This document shows, in pieces, positions 34,455-43,283 of a stretch of 64,000 nt of DNA. Each line of letters opens with the position of its first letter. Within the stretch, counting starts at the first letter, position 1. The stretch is from NCBI GenBank assembly GCA_905480195.1, contig CAJQPN010000017.1:25373-89372 (forward strand), written 5' to 3'. A program made the translations under genes and the position numbers. The notes beneath the pieces were generated by a model, which saw only the letters and a program-made list of their open reading frames with translations, ran no database searches and was not told the origin of the DNA. The DNA is from an uncultured Acidimicrobiales bacterium. Its GTDB lineage: Bacteria > Actinomycetota > Acidimicrobiia > Acidimicrobiales > Aldehydirespiratoraceae.

Positions 34455-35842
34455 CCGATCCGAGCGCTCTTGTCGCCGCTGCGAAGCCTGCGGTGTTCTG
34501 GACCGATCGCGGCGATGCGCCAACCCCGGCTGCGCCGCTTCACGGCTCGTCCAGTGCCGACCTCTGCATCGTCGGGGGTGGCTTCACTGGCCTCTGGGCA
34601 GCGCTTCAGGCCCTCGACGACAACCCGGGGCGACGTGTTGTCGTTCTCGAGGCGGCCGTGTGCGGCTCGGGCGCGTCGAGCCGCAACGGTGGATTCTGCG
34701 ACCCCAGCCTGACCCACGGCTTCCTCAACGGCCTGATGCACTGGCCCGACGAGATCCACACTCTCGAGCGCCTCGGACGCCAGAACTTCAACGACATGCT
34801 CGAGTCGATCGAACGTTTCGCGATCCAAGCTGACGTGCAGCGGGTCGACGAGGTGTCGTTCGCGACCAGTGAAACCCAACTCCAACGGCAGCGAGAAGAA
34901 GCGGAGACGCTGTCGGCCCACGGGGTCGAGCACACACTGCTCGACCAGGTTGCCGCTCAGGCGATTGCTCGCTCCCCCACCTATCTCGGCGCTCTCACCA
35001 GCCCAGGGATCGCCCTCGTCGATCCAGCCCGCCTTGCCTGGGGTCTTCGGCGTGCCGTCCAAAGCCTGGGCGGCGTGATCTACGATCAATCTCGGGTGAC
35101 CCAGATCGACGCCGACGAGGAACGGATACGGGTCGGGACCGAGCACGGTGCCATCCATGCACAACGCGTCATCGTCGCAACCAACGCATGGGCCGAACCA
35201 CTCCGACAGATGCGTCGCTACATCGTCCCGGTCTACGACCATGTCTTGATGACCGAACCGCTCTCGGCGGAGCAGATGGCTGACGTCGGCTGGTCGGGTC
35301 GTGAAGGGCTCGCCGATGCCGGAAACCAGTTCCACTATTACCGGCTCACTGCCGACGACCGAATCCTGTGGGGCGGCTACGACGCGAACTACCACTGGAA
35401 CAACGGTATGGGCGCCGAGTGTGAGCAGCGGACGGAATCCCACGAACTCCTTGCTCGTCACTTCTTCGAAACCTTCCCTCAACTCGAAGGGCTCCGCTTC
35501 AGTCACCGCTGGGCCGGGCCAATCGGCACAACGAGCAAGTTCGCGGCCACGTTCGGAACGATGCACGGCGAGCGGCTTGCCTGGGTCGGTGGCTACACCG
35601 GGCTCGGCGTTGCTGCAAGCCGGTTCGGGGCGGGAGTTGCGCTCGACCTGATCGATGGGCTTGCCACCGAGCGCTCGATGATCGAAATGGTCCGCCGCCG
35701 CCCAATGCCATTTCCGCCTGAGCCGCTCCGATCCCTGGCGATCCGCACGACCCGCAGCGCCCTCGCCAAGCAGGATGAGACCGGTAAAACCGGGCCGTGG
35801 TTGAAACTCCTCGACCGCATCGGCGTCGGCTTTGACAGCTGA
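34451..35842 (+). CDS. FAD-dependent amine oxidoreductase, PuuB-like (DAO family)
   Basis: The 463-residue protein has a glycine-rich FAD loop at ADLCIVGGGFTGLWAALQAL (about residues 36-55), the ARHS-like segment GSGASSRNGGFCD, and a C-terminal GGYTGLGVAASRFGAG strand completing the FAD site. This is the layout of gamma-glutamylputrescine oxidase (PuuB) and related glycine or sarcosine oxidases. It would oxidise a primary or secondary amine to an imine. It starts at GTG overlapping the cupin gene. It ends three bases from a second PuuB-like gene on the other strand. Confidence 0.88.
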   Translation: MTDPSALVAAAKPAVFWTDRGDAPTPAAPLHGSSSADLCIVGGGFTGLWAALQALDDNPGRRVVVLEAAVCGSGASSRNGGFCDPSLTHGFLNGLMHWPDEIHTLERLGRQNFNDMLESIERFAIQADVQRVDEVSFATSETQLQRQREEAETLSAHGVEHTLLDQVAAQAIARSPTYLGALTSPGIALVDPARLAWGLRRAVQSLGGVIYDQSRVTQIDADEERIRVGTEHGAIHAQRVIVATNAWAEPLRQMRRYIVPVYDHVLMTEPLSAEQMADVGWSGREGLADAGNQFHYYRLTADDRILWGGYDANYHWNNGMGAECEQRTESHELLARHFFETFPQLEGLRFSHRWAGPIGTTSKFAATFGTMHGERLAWVGGYTGLGVAASRFGAGVALDLIDGLATERSMIEMVRRRPMPFPPEPLRSLAIRTTRSALAKQDETGKTGPWLKLLDRIGVGFDS

Positions 35843-35845
35843 CGG

Positions 35846-37222
35846 TCAGCTACCGCGCAACCAGCGCGACACGCGCATGGCCAACTTCGCCTCCCGGCCG
35901 CGGGCTTCACGGGCGTCGGCGCTCGCCATGATCCGGCGGCTGCCGCGAATGCCGATCCAACGCAGCGGCTCGGGTTCCCACCGACGTGGCGTCGGTCCCA
36001 CCCAGGGGAGATCGGTGCGTTCAGACTCTGTCCGGGTGATCAGCTCCGCAAGGGTGCGGCCTGCTGCGTTGGCGGCTGCAACCCCTTCCCCTACGTAGCC
36101 GCCAGCGGCGGCGAAGCCAGCGGCAAGGTCGGCGTGCACGAACGGTGTCCAGTCGCGGGGCACACCAAGTACACCTCCCCATCGGTGCGTGATCTTGACA
36201 TCGGCGAGCATCGGGAAGAGGTCAACGAGCGCTTCGTGAACAAGACGGTGTGAATCGGCACGCACTTCGCATGCAGGATCAATGCGGGAACCGAAGAGGT
36301 ACGGTACGCCGCGCCCACCGAAGGCAATCCGGCCGTCCTCGGTGCGCTGACCATAAATGACCATGTACCGATCATCGGAGAAGGTCGGGCGATCATCGAG
36401 GCCGATCTCGGCCCATTGATGGTCGGTGAGCGGTGCGGTCGCGAGCATGCGGCTGTAGGTGGGCACGAGGTCACGTCGCCGTCCGGCGAGATCACGGGTG
36501 TAGCCCTCTGTCGCCATGACGACCATGCCTGCACGAACCTCACCGGACTCTCCCACAGCGCGGCCCACTTCGATCCGGTCGATCGGAGAACGCTCCATGA
36601 TTGCGACGCCCGCAGCCTCGCAGGCCGCTGCCAGCCCGGCGACGAGTCGGGCTGGGTCGACTGCGGCACAGTGCGCGAAGAAGAGCCCGCCGTGCACTGC
36701 GGTGGCGCCACACATCGCCTCGGCCTCCGGAACCGACAGCAACCGCAGATCGTCATCGGAGAACCCGAGTTCGAGGTGATGCTCAACCTCTTCGACCTGG
36801 CGGTCTCGCTGGAAGCGATTCCGGGCGAGACGAATGTTGCCTCCCTTTGCGTAGCCGCAGTCGATTCCTTCGGTGGCGACAACGCGACCGATCTCGTCGA
36901 CGGCTGCGAAGACTTCGCGCGTCAGGCGAAGTGCACCATCGAGCGAGCTGCGGGCCGCGTACTTTTCGACACCTGCGGCCAACTCGCCAACCGCCCAACC
37001 CCCATTTCGACCCGACGCACCAAACCCGACGTAGTCGCGCTCGAGCACGACGATCTGGAGTGTGGGATCGAGCTGAGCCAGGTAGTAGGCGGTCCACAGA
37101 CCCGTGAAACCCCCGCCGATGATCGCCACGTCGGCATCAAGTTCGCCCTGCAACGCCGGGCGCCTGGGTGATGCGCCGAGCTGATCGAGCCAAAGAGACG
37201 GAGCACCAGCCACGTTCACCAC
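35846..37222 (-). CDS. Second FAD-dependent amine oxidoreductase, PuuB-like
   Basis: The 458-residue protein has the FAD loop ADVAIIGGGFTGLWTAYYLA, the GFGASGRNGGWAVGEL segment and a C-terminal AAAGGYVGEGVAAANAAGR strand, again DAO family of PuuB type. It is clearly paralogous in layout to the oxidase it converges on, yet differs widely in sequence, so the two probably use different amines. The GTG used lies 14 bases after the phosphatase stop. Two other GTG codons nearby (37219 and 37213) could also start it. It is likely co-transcribed with the HAD phosphatase gene. Confidence 0.85.
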   Translation of the reverse strand: MVNVAGAPSLWLDQLGASPRRPALQGELDADVAIIGGGFTGLWTAYYLAQLDPTLQIVVLERDYVGFGASGRNGGWAVGELAAGVEKYAARSSLDGALRLTREVFAAVDEIGRVVATEGIDCGYAKGGNIRLARNRFQRDRQVEEVEHHLELGFSDDDLRLLSVPEAEAMCGATAVHGGLFFAHCAAVDPARLVAGLAAACEAAGVAIMERSPIDRIEVGRAVGESGEVRAGMVVMATEGYTRDLAGRRRDLVPTYSRMLATAPLTDHQWAEIGLDDRPTFSDDRYMVIYGQRTEDGRIAFGGRGVPYLFGSRIDPACEVRADSHRLVHEALVDLFPMLADVKITHRWGGVLGVPRDWTPFVHADLAAGFAAAGGYVGEGVAAANAAGRTLAELITRTESERTDLPWVGPTPRRWEPEPLRWIGIRGSRRIMASADAREARGREAKLAMRVSRWLRGS

Positions 37223-37235
37223 GCTGCCACAGCCA

Positions 37236-37874
37236 TCAGAAATGGAAAAGCACCTGCTCGAGCGGGTGTTCGGGATCGACGAGGTGGAAGTCGCACCCTG
37301 CAGCCGCAGCCGCTCTTCGATCGGTCTCGCTATCACCGACGAACAGCACCTCGGTGATCGCTACGCCTGCTCGTCGGGCCGACTCGTGAAGCATGCCGGG
37401 CTCGGGTTTGACACCGAAGCCCGAGTCGTAGCCCAGCACGCTGGCGAAGTGGCTACGCCATCCAAGGTGTTCGAGTTGGCGGTCGGTCGCCACGACACTG
37501 TCATTGGTCGCCACGCCCTGCCAGATCCTGCGACCGGTGAGTGTCGCCAATACCTGATCGGTTGCATCGAAGGGGACGGCATGGCGAACTGCGAGGTCCT
37601 CGGTCAGTGATTCGAGACTCACCAACACGTCAGCCACAGGCTCGTGAATCGCCGACGCGATCGCCTCGGCGATTTCTGCGTTGCTGCCGGCGATGACCAC
37701 CGAATCGGCGGCGAGAGACGCCGTTTCGAGGTCGAGCGACAGAGCAGCGGACGCCGCTGCCGCGGCTTCGCCCGCCACGGCCGGAATCACCTGGGCGAAC
37801 ACTGGACCCCAGGTGAGATGGACATCGATGAGAGTGCCGTCTTTGTCGAAGACCACAGCCCGATAGCGCGTCAC
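37236..37874 (-). CDS. HAD-superfamily phosphatase (phosphoglycolate phosphatase-like)
   Basis: The 212-residue protein has HAD motif I VVFDKDGTLIDV, motif II TND (GVATNDS), a lysine in GVKPEPGML and motif IV LFVGDSETDRRAA. The small helical cap between motifs I and II makes it a subclass I phosphatase similar to Gph/PGP. The physiological phosphate ester is unknown. The GTG giving VTRYRAVVFDKDG places motif I at the N-terminus; a longer frame exists but would overlap the divergent core-MetE gene. Confidence 0.85.
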   Translation of the reverse strand: MTRYRAVVFDKDGTLIDVHLTWGPVFAQVIPAVAGEAAAAASAALSLDLETASLAADSVVIAGSNAEIAEAIASAIHEPVADVLVSLESLTEDLAVRHAVPFDATDQVLATLTGRRIWQGVATNDSVVATDRQLEHLGWRSHFASVLGYDSGFGVKPEPGMLHESARRAGVAITEVLFVGDSETDRRAAAAAGCDFHLVDPEHPLEQVLFHF

Positions 37875-37905
37875 GCGGGGAGCGTACGCCGTACAGTGCG
37901 CGGCG

Positions 37906-38937
37906 ATGCTTACGACGACCATCGGTGCGTTCCCGAAACCCGATTCGATCCCGTTGACGGACTGGTTCACCAAGCAGCATGGCAACTACACCGCCACGTA
38001 TCTCGATGAACTCGCCTCGACGACCGATGAAGCGCTCGACGCAGCCGTTCACGACGTCGTGACGGCTCAGGTCGACGCCGGCATCGATATTCCTACCGAC
38101 GGTGAGATCCGCCGTGAGAATTACATCCACTACCTCTGCCGCCACCTGGCGGGGATCGACTTCGAGAATCTCGGTCACCGGATGATCCGAGGCATCACCC
38201 CTGCCATGCTGCCGACGATCACCGGACCGATCACGACGACCGGCGACTCGCCGCTACCTCGCGACTTTCGGGTTGCGCAGACTGCGACCGATCGGCCGGT
38301 CAAGATCACACTTCCCGGCCCCATGACGATCATCGATTCGACGATCGACCGCTACTACTTCGATGATGTTTCACTCGGCGCGGAGCTCGCAGCGGCGATC
38401 AACAAACACGTTCTTGCGCTGGCCGGGGCCGGCTGCCGGCATATCCAGATCGACGAGCCGGTGCTGGCACGGAAGCCTACGGTCGGGCTCGCGCACGGCA
38501 TCGCCCAACTCGATCGTTGCTTCGACGGCCTTCCCGAAGATGTCACCCGCATCGCTCATGCGTGCTGTGGGTACCCGAATTACCTCGACCAAGACGACTA
38601 CGAGAAGGCTGACCGCCATGCCTACCTGGAAGTGGCAGAAGCGCTCGATGCGACGAGCATCCAGGTCCTCTCACTCGAAGACGCCCATGCCAACAACGAC
38701 CTGGCCAAACTGCTCCCGCGTTTCGCTTCGACCACGATCGCCCTCGGCGTGATCGGCATCGCCCGAAGTCGAGTCGAATCCGTGGCGGAGATCTGCGATC
38801 GGCTCGAGGCTGCGCTCGCGTACCTTCCCACCGATCGTCTGATGGCGGCCCCCGACTGCGGGCTTGGCTATCTCCCGCGCGGCCTTGCCCTGGCAAAGCT
38901 GCGAAATCTGACCGAAGCCGCACGCGCCTTCAGTTGA
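37906..38937 (+). CDS. Core-MetE type cobalamin-independent methionine synthase (catalytic domain only)
   Basis: The 343-residue protein corresponds to the C-terminal half of MetE. TIGAFPKP opens it, the DGEIRRENYIHYL loop follows, the homocysteine/zinc ligands lie in IAHACCGYP and APDCGLGYLPR, and QIDEPVLARKP is the conserved strand. It lacks the N-terminal MetE domain that binds polyglutamyl methylfolate. Such short forms (core-MetE) are thought to accept methyl groups from corrinoid proteins or other donors. It lies 30 bases from the divergent HAD gene. Near betaine and methylamine genes, a methyl donor derived from those compounds is possible. Confidence 0.82.
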   Translation: MLTTTIGAFPKPDSIPLTDWFTKQHGNYTATYLDELASTTDEALDAAVHDVVTAQVDAGIDIPTDGEIRRENYIHYLCRHLAGIDFENLGHRMIRGITPAMLPTITGPITTTGDSPLPRDFRVAQTATDRPVKITLPGPMTIIDSTIDRYYFDDVSLGAELAAAINKHVLALAGAGCRHIQIDEPVLARKPTVGLAHGIAQLDRCFDGLPEDVTRIAHACCGYPNYLDQDDYEKADRHAYLEVAEALDATSIQVLSLEDAHANNDLAKLLPRFASTTIALGVIGIARSRVESVAEICDRLEAALAYLPTDRLMAAPDCGLGYLPRGLALAKLRNLTEAARAFS

Positions 38938-39385
38938 TGGCCAGCCGCAGCCGATCGACGAATAGCCGTTGGTTTTTGGCGAGTAGTCGTGCTGCATCAC
39001 CCAGCGAAACCCATGCAGCGCGGTCGAGTTCGGGAAACGTCTGGAGAATCCCCGACTTTGGTGGCCATTCGAGTTCGAACCGGTTCGATTGGATCACCTC
39101 GGCGTCGAAGTCACCCGAACGGGCGAAAAGGCGGATCGATTTCCCGTTCGCCTCGATAACCCCGAGATCGCAGGTTTCTCCTGCTGGTGCAGGGGCGCCG
39201 AGTTCCTCGGCGAATTCTCGCTCAGCGGCGGCAAGTGCCTCCTCGCCGGACTCGATCAGCCCTTTGGGAAAGGTCCAACCTCCCTCGGCCTTCTTGGCGA
39301 AGTAGGGGCCACCCATATGCCCGATCAGCACCTCGATGTCGGTACCGCACCGGCGGTGAAGCACGAGTCCGACGCTCTCGATCAC
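38930..39385 (-). CDS. NUDIX hydrolase
   Basis: The 151-residue protein contains a complete Nudix box: GLIESGEEALAAAEREFAEELGA matches G-x5-E-x7-R-E-U-x-E-E-x-G-U and provides the magnesium-binding glutamates. Family members cleave nucleoside diphosphate-X compounds; the FAKKAEGGWTFPKG lead-in is common among diadenosine polyphosphate and nucleotide-sanitising members. It overlaps the end of the converging core-MetE gene by eight bases and is coupled (ATGA) to the upstream thioesterase gene. Confidence 0.9.
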   Translation of the reverse strand: MIESVGLVLHRRCGTDIEVLIGHMGGPYFAKKAEGGWTFPKGLIESGEEALAAAEREFAEELGAPAPAGETCDLGVIEANGKSIRLFARSGDFDAEVIQSNRFELEWPPKSGILQTFPELDRAAWVSLGDAARLLAKNQRLFVDRLRLAIN

Positions 39386-40173
39386 GGTCGCTGCTGCACC
39401 ATCAGCGACTGGTTCGCCACACCCAGGTGACCGTCTCGATCGGCGAGTACGGCCGATGCGGTACCGAATCCTGCAGCGCGGGCGTGCGTGAGGGCATCAC
39501 TGAGGACCCATTCGTCGATGGGTAACCGATGCAGATACACGGCAACATCGGGGTTGATGTAGACGTGGCTCGATCTGGGGGTGATATTGCTGATTCCGTT
39601 TCCGAAATCACCGACCGAAAGGACCCGGTCGAGGGGGCTGATGTTCTCACCGGCGAACACCGGCACGAGCAGCTTGAACCATGCTGCGGAGGGTCCGAGG
39701 GGACCGAACGTTCGGCCATCGCACGAACGGATCTCGAAGGCGTCGAGATAAAACCCGCCTGGAGGCAGCCGATAGTCGTGGCGAACGAGTGTTGCGTCCT
39801 GCGGACCTGGAAAGTCGAGCGGACCGGGCATGTCGATCGTGCCTTCGTCGAGACCGTTCTCGACGCGAAGGATGCGCATACCCCGCGCATAGGCGAGTTC
39901 GAGGCCGTCGCCTGCTCGCACGACGGCATCGAGCAGTTGAATGCGGCGCGCCATGCGGGTTTCGGTCACCTCGACGGTGAGGGGAGACAGCGGGATCGGA
40001 CGGACCAGTTCGACGGTGACGCGCGCCAGGTGAAAGTCGTCTGCGCCTCCAGCGTGGTCGGCCAGGAGCCGACCGCAGAGCGCGAGAGGGGGTCCGCCAT
40101 GCATCACGTTGGGGTCCCATGGGCCCGTGCAGATCGGGCCCGGCACCACCTGCGAACCATCTCGCTCAAACAT
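39382..40173 (-). CDS. Acyl-CoA thioesterase-like double hotdog protein
   Basis: The 263-residue protein has two hotdog units. The first includes NVMHGGPPLALCGRLLADHA and VTVELVRPIPLSPLTVEV, the second DWVLSDALTHARAAGFGTAS-type sequence near the C-terminus ending LMVQQRP. The layout resembles the TesB-like thioesterase family of actinobacteria, which hydrolyses acyl-CoA. The start codon is uncertain: the ATG at MFERDGSQVV or a GTG four codons earlier. Its stop overlaps the NUDIX start. Confidence 0.75.
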   Translation of the reverse strand: MFERDGSQVVPGPICTGPWDPNVMHGGPPLALCGRLLADHAGGADDFHLARVTVELVRPIPLSPLTVEVTETRMARRIQLLDAVVRAGDGLELAYARGMRILRVENGLDEGTIDMPGPLDFPGPQDATLVRHDYRLPPGGFYLDAFEIRSCDGRTFGPLGPSAAWFKLLVPVFAGENISPLDRVLSVGDFGNGISNITPRSSHVYINPDVAVYLHRLPIDEWVLSDALTHARAAGFGTASAVLADRDGHLGVANQSLMVQQRP

Positions 40174-40332
40174 CGCCTCCAGCACCCGAGCGAGCGTAGA
40201 CGGCCGTCGTCGGCGCGCGCTCTTGCGCTACCGTCCGCTTCGTTCCCGCGCGAGGACCACGCGAAGGCGCAAAGCGTGGTGCTGGTCCCTGGGAGATCTG
40301 AGCGTTGTCGCCAGACACCCCCGATCGGGGGG

Positions 40333-40455
40333 TCAGGACTGCCCGGCCACCTGGCTCAGTAGTCGCTCGGTGGCGCCCGCGAACTGCATTCCCGGGCCGA
40401 GGGCGGCTCGCAAGGTGACCTGGTTGGGGGTGATGGGATACTTGGGGGAAATCAC
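40333..40455 (-). CDS. Tentative 40-residue open frame
   Basis: A GTG-started frame encodes 40 residues beginning VISPKYPITPNQVTL and ending QVAGQS. It is followed closely by the CCCCGATCGGGG palindrome. No good Shine-Dalgarno sequence and no recognised homology. It may be a real small protein or chance. Confidence 0.2.
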   Translation of the reverse strand: MISPKYPITPNQVTLRAALGPGMQFAGATERLLSQVAGQS

Positions 40456-40484
40456 GACTTCAGTCTCGGGCGTAATAGACCATG

Positions 40485-40495
40485 ACAGACTCTGT
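40485..40495. promoter_or_regulatory. Short inverted repeat upstream of the LysR gene
   Basis: ACAGA-C-TCTGT is a perfect five-base dyad about 50 bases before the LysR start, on the edge of the AT-rich island. LysR regulators commonly bind short dyads upstream of their own promoter, so this is a candidate autoregulatory site. It lacks the textbook T-N11-A spacing. Confidence 0.3.
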
Positions 40496-40546
40496 TATTG
40501 TTTCTATTTACCATTAATTTTTGTCATATATTGCTAGCCTGTTCAC

Positions 40547-41416
40547 ATGCAGCTCGATGTGGAGTCCCTTCGGGCATTCATCACCGTGCTCGACCTCGGT
40601 GGCATGACTGCGGCAGCCAACGAACTCGGCATCAGCCAGTCCGCGGTCAGCTGGAGGATCAAACGGCTCGAAGAACGGGTCGGCCGCGATCTCCTGATGC
40701 GTGATGGTCGTCGATTTTCTCCATCTCGAGACGGTCGAGAACTTCTCGAGTACGCCCGGACTCTCGTGGCCACACATGACGCTGCGGTCACCCGGTTGTC
40801 CGCCACCGGCCTCGAAGGCTCCGTGCGGCTCGGCTCGACCGAGGAAGCATCGGCCTTGTGCACCGGCGCTGTCTGCGGCCGGTTCAGCCGGATACACCCC
40901 AACGTCAACCTCGAGTTCCACGTCGATCGATCGTCAGTGCTCGCATCGATGGTTGCGGCCAACCAACTCGATGTGGCAGTGCTCCAGCTCCGCGTTCACG
41001 ATGTGCAGGCCAACGACACGGTTTTGTGGCACGACACGCTGGTGTGGGTGTCGTCGCCCGACTGGACGTACGACGAGGGCGCTGTTCCGCTCATCACCTT
41101 CGGTCAGGACGGTTTCTATCGACCGATTGCCGAGGCCGCACTGCGCGATGCCAACATCTCACACCGGGTGGCATTCTCGGGACCGAGCGCGGCGAGCGTG
41201 CTGTCGGCCGTGTCGGCGGGAATCGGTGTTGCGTTGCTTTCGAGTCGCTCCGTGTCGGGCGACGTTATCCAGTGGCCCCGCAGCAGCGCCGTCGAACACG
41301 CACAGCCGGTGGTCAACATCGCTCGTGCCGCCCGCGGCGCCACATCGGAGGTCGCAGCGGAATTGCTTGCCGATCTTCGCGCTGAACTCGGGGAAGTGTC
41401 GGCAGCCGCCGTCTAG
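40547..41416 (+). CDS. LysR family transcriptional regulator
   Basis: The 289-residue protein has an N-terminal winged helix-turn-helix (LRAFITVLDLGGMTAAANEL, then ISQSAVSWRIKRLEERVGRDLL) and a C-terminal periplasmic-binding-protein-like effector domain (about residues 90-285). Its expression probably depends on the AT-rich promoter directly upstream. It has no obvious divergent target gene, because the neighbour on the left is the thioesterase gene about 370 bases away, and it ends overlapping the converging serine hydrolase by four bases. The effector is unknown. Confidence 0.92.
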   Translation: MQLDVESLRAFITVLDLGGMTAAANELGISQSAVSWRIKRLEERVGRDLLMRDGRRFSPSRDGRELLEYARTLVATHDAAVTRLSATGLEGSVRLGSTEEASALCTGAVCGRFSRIHPNVNLEFHVDRSSVLASMVAANQLDVAVLQLRVHDVQANDTVLWHDTLVWVSSPDWTYDEGAVPLITFGQDGFYRPIAEAALRDANISHRVAFSGPSAASVLSAVSAGIGVALLSSRSVSGDVIQWPRSSAVEHAQPVVNIARAARGATSEVAAELLADLRAELGEVSAAAV

Positions 41417-42597
41417 GCGAGACCCTGTGCAATTGCGGTGTCGATCAGTTCGCGGAGGTAGCCGGCGAGCGCTGACGACGTCTCGCTGCTCGACTCGGTC
41501 AGCACGAACACCCCGTAGCCATCATCCAGGTCGAGCCACGGCGCAGAGCCGAATGCTCCCCCGTCTGAGATGTGCCCGTTGGCGCGATCCACCCACCAGC
41601 CCATGCCGTAGCCGGTTCCGGACCCGAACGCATTGCCGTCGTAGACCGCGCCGATCCGATCGCGGTGCATGAGCGTCAGCGCTTCAGAACTCAACACCCT
41701 CGTGTTGTCACACATGCCGCCGCGTAGGTGCATCAAGAGCAGCTTCCCGTAGTCGGTGGTGTTGGTGTACGCCCCCGCTTCCATACTCGGATTTGCGCTG
41801 TCGCGGAGTTCGTCGGGGTTGTTTTTGAAACCGGGCGGGTGCTTGAAGCCATCCATCTGCACCTGGTCGAACGGGCTGCTGTAGCCGAATACTTCGAGCC
41901 CGCAGGCCTGGACGTAGATCTCATGGACGAGTTCGTTCCAGCTTTTACCCGAGACCGCCTCGGCCACGCCCCCGGCAACTTGCCACTGCCCACCGCCGTA
42001 CCGAAACCGGGTGTCAGGAGGGATGACGTCATCGTTGTCAGCCTCGGTGGTCATGATCTCAGCTGCGCACTCCTGCAGCGTCGTGTCCGACACCCACATA
42101 CAGGTGTACGGATTCGGCTCGAACAGACCGATCAGACCCGAACTGTTCGACAGGAGCTGTGCCGTCGTGATCTCCGGGTTGCCTACTCCCCACTCGACGT
42201 ACTCAGCGATTGGCATGTCGATGTCGAGCAGGCCGTCATCTTGCAGTCGAAGGAGCACACCGGCCGTGACCATCTTGGTGGACGACGCGATCAGCGAAAC
42301 GCGGTCCTCGTCGAACACCCCCCAGTGTTCGTGGTGGATCACACCGAACTCGCGATGCACGATTATCAGTCCGGCACCATTCAGGCCTGAAGCAGCGACA
42401 AAGGTCGCAACAGTGTCGTCGACCGCTGCGAAATCGAAGGAAGGGCCGTTCGTCTCGGCCTCAGGGGTGCCACCACAACCAGCAGCTCCGAGGGCCAACG
42501 CGAGCAGGAGCGCAATACATCGAGCGGGCCTCCGCCTCGCCAACGCAACTTCTTGCCATCCGGGCTCGGTCAACTGATCAGGCCGACGTGACGGCAC
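41413..42597 (-). CDS. Serine hydrolase lipoprotein (beta-lactamase / class C family)
   Basis: The protein of about 394 residues has a lipoprotein signal (ALLLALALGAAGC) and a class C beta-lactamase-like fold with catalytic SxxK in ASSTKMV, the YGGGQW region giving the tyrosine motif, and a late GHISDGGAFGS loop. Relatives are esterases, D-amino-acid peptidases and penicillin-binding proteins as well as beta-lactamases, so resistance should not be assumed. Internal cysteines (CMW, ECA, ACG, MCD) suggest disulfides outside the cell. The start is uncertain: GTG at 42597 (overlapping the amidotransferase by 28 bases) or a downstream TTG. Confidence 0.8.
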   Translation of the reverse strand: MPSRRPDQLTEPGWQEVALARRRPARCIALLLALALGAAGCGGTPEAETNGPSFDFAAVDDTVATFVAASGLNGAGLIIVHREFGVIHHEHWGVFDEDRVSLIASSTKMVTAGVLLRLQDDGLLDIDMPIAEYVEWGVGNPEITTAQLLSNSSGLIGLFEPNPYTCMWVSDTTLQECAAEIMTTEADNDDVIPPDTRFRYGGGQWQVAGGVAEAVSGKSWNELVHEIYVQACGLEVFGYSSPFDQVQMDGFKHPPGFKNNPDELRDSANPSMEAGAYTNTTDYGKLLLMHLRGGMCDNTRVLSSEALTLMHRDRIGAVYDGNAFGSGTGYGMGWWVDRANGHISDGGAFGSAPWLDLDDGYGVFVLTESSSETSSALAGYLRELIDTAIAQGLA

Positions 42598-43250
42598 CAA
42601 TTCTCAATCAATTGTCGACCCGCTGGTGCGTCGTCGGTCCAGTACTCGGGGTGGAACTGGGTTCCGGCCAACGGCTTCGTCGCATGCACGGCCATCTGGA
42701 TGGGCGTGACATCGGTTTCGCCGATACAGACGAAACCGTCGGGCAAACACGCAAGTTCCCATGTGTGCGCGTGGCGAAACACCGGTGCATCGCCGAGGTC
42801 GGTGTGAAGCGGATGATCACCGATGAGGCGAATCGGCCGATAACCGACCTCCTTGATCCAACCGGGCTGATACGCCGGGGCGGGGTCCTCTTCCTCGTCC
42901 GGAATACGACCGATACGTACGACGTCGACACCAAGCGTCTCAGCGATGAATTGGAGCCCACCGCAGAACCCGAAGACGGGAAGGGTGCCGGCCCGGATGA
43001 TCTCACGAAGGGCCGTTCGGTCAGCCTCCTCGTACATCTCCTGGGGGGCGCCGTGACCACTGATGAAAATCGCTCGAACCTCATGCTCGGCGATCAGGTC
43101 ATGAGTGATCGCCTGGTACCGCTGCAGCAAGCAGGTGTCGCCGGTGAGATCTTCAAGCCGGTACGCGATACGGGCCCGAGCGGCCAACAGCCACTCGGTG
43201 CCTTCCCGTTCGTAGACCGAGGCATGCTCATTGTCGACATAAACGATCAC
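42570..43250 (-). CDS. Class I glutamine amidotransferase-like protein
   Basis: The 226-residue protein has nucleophile C96 in VFGFCGGLQF and the His-Glu pair in QFHPEYW, giving an intact Cys-His-Glu triad. The class I fold is complete, but no synthase partner is fused or adjacent. PuuD-like gamma-glutamyl hydrolases belong to the same superfamily and would fit the PuuB-like genes upstream, though the motif order here (FCGG) is closer to a GuaA-type domain. The start is GTG. Confidence 0.8.
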   Translation of the reverse strand: MIVYVDNEHASVYEREGTEWLLAARARIAYRLEDLTGDTCLLQRYQAITHDLIAEHEVRAIFISGHGAPQEMYEEADRTALREIIRAGTLPVFGFCGGLQFIAETLGVDVVRIGRIPDEEEDPAPAYQPGWIKEVGYRPIRLIGDHPLHTDLGDAPVFRHAHTWELACLPDGFVCIGETDVTPIQMAVHATKPLAGTQFHPEYWTDDAPAGRQLIENWCRHVGLIS

Positions 43251-43283
43251 TGTTGCGGTCCTACCATGGCTTTGCGGCGCCGA

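Larger units (their letters stand above)
40174..40546. other. Intergenic region with an AT-rich island
   Basis: This 373-base gap separates the thioesterase and LysR genes. The right 70 bases are strikingly AT-rich compared with the rest of the window and hold a small inverted repeat. A palindrome CCCCGATCGGGG lies near 40318-40329. One short open frame is listed separately as tentative. Confidence 0.5.

Noticed and set aside
34436..35566. Long minus-strand frame over the first PuuB-like oxidase
   Set aside because: Antisense to a clear flavoprotein and without motifs.
36416..37171. Long open frame on the plus strand over the second PuuB-like oxidase
   Set aside because: It runs opposite to a gene with clear FAD motifs, has no recognisable domain and no Shine-Dalgarno site. 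GC-rich codon use produces such antisense frames.
41413..42597. Antibiotic resistance beta-lactamase
   Set aside because: The SxxK motif and fold are shared with many esterases and peptidases; there is no specific evidence for lactam hydrolysis.
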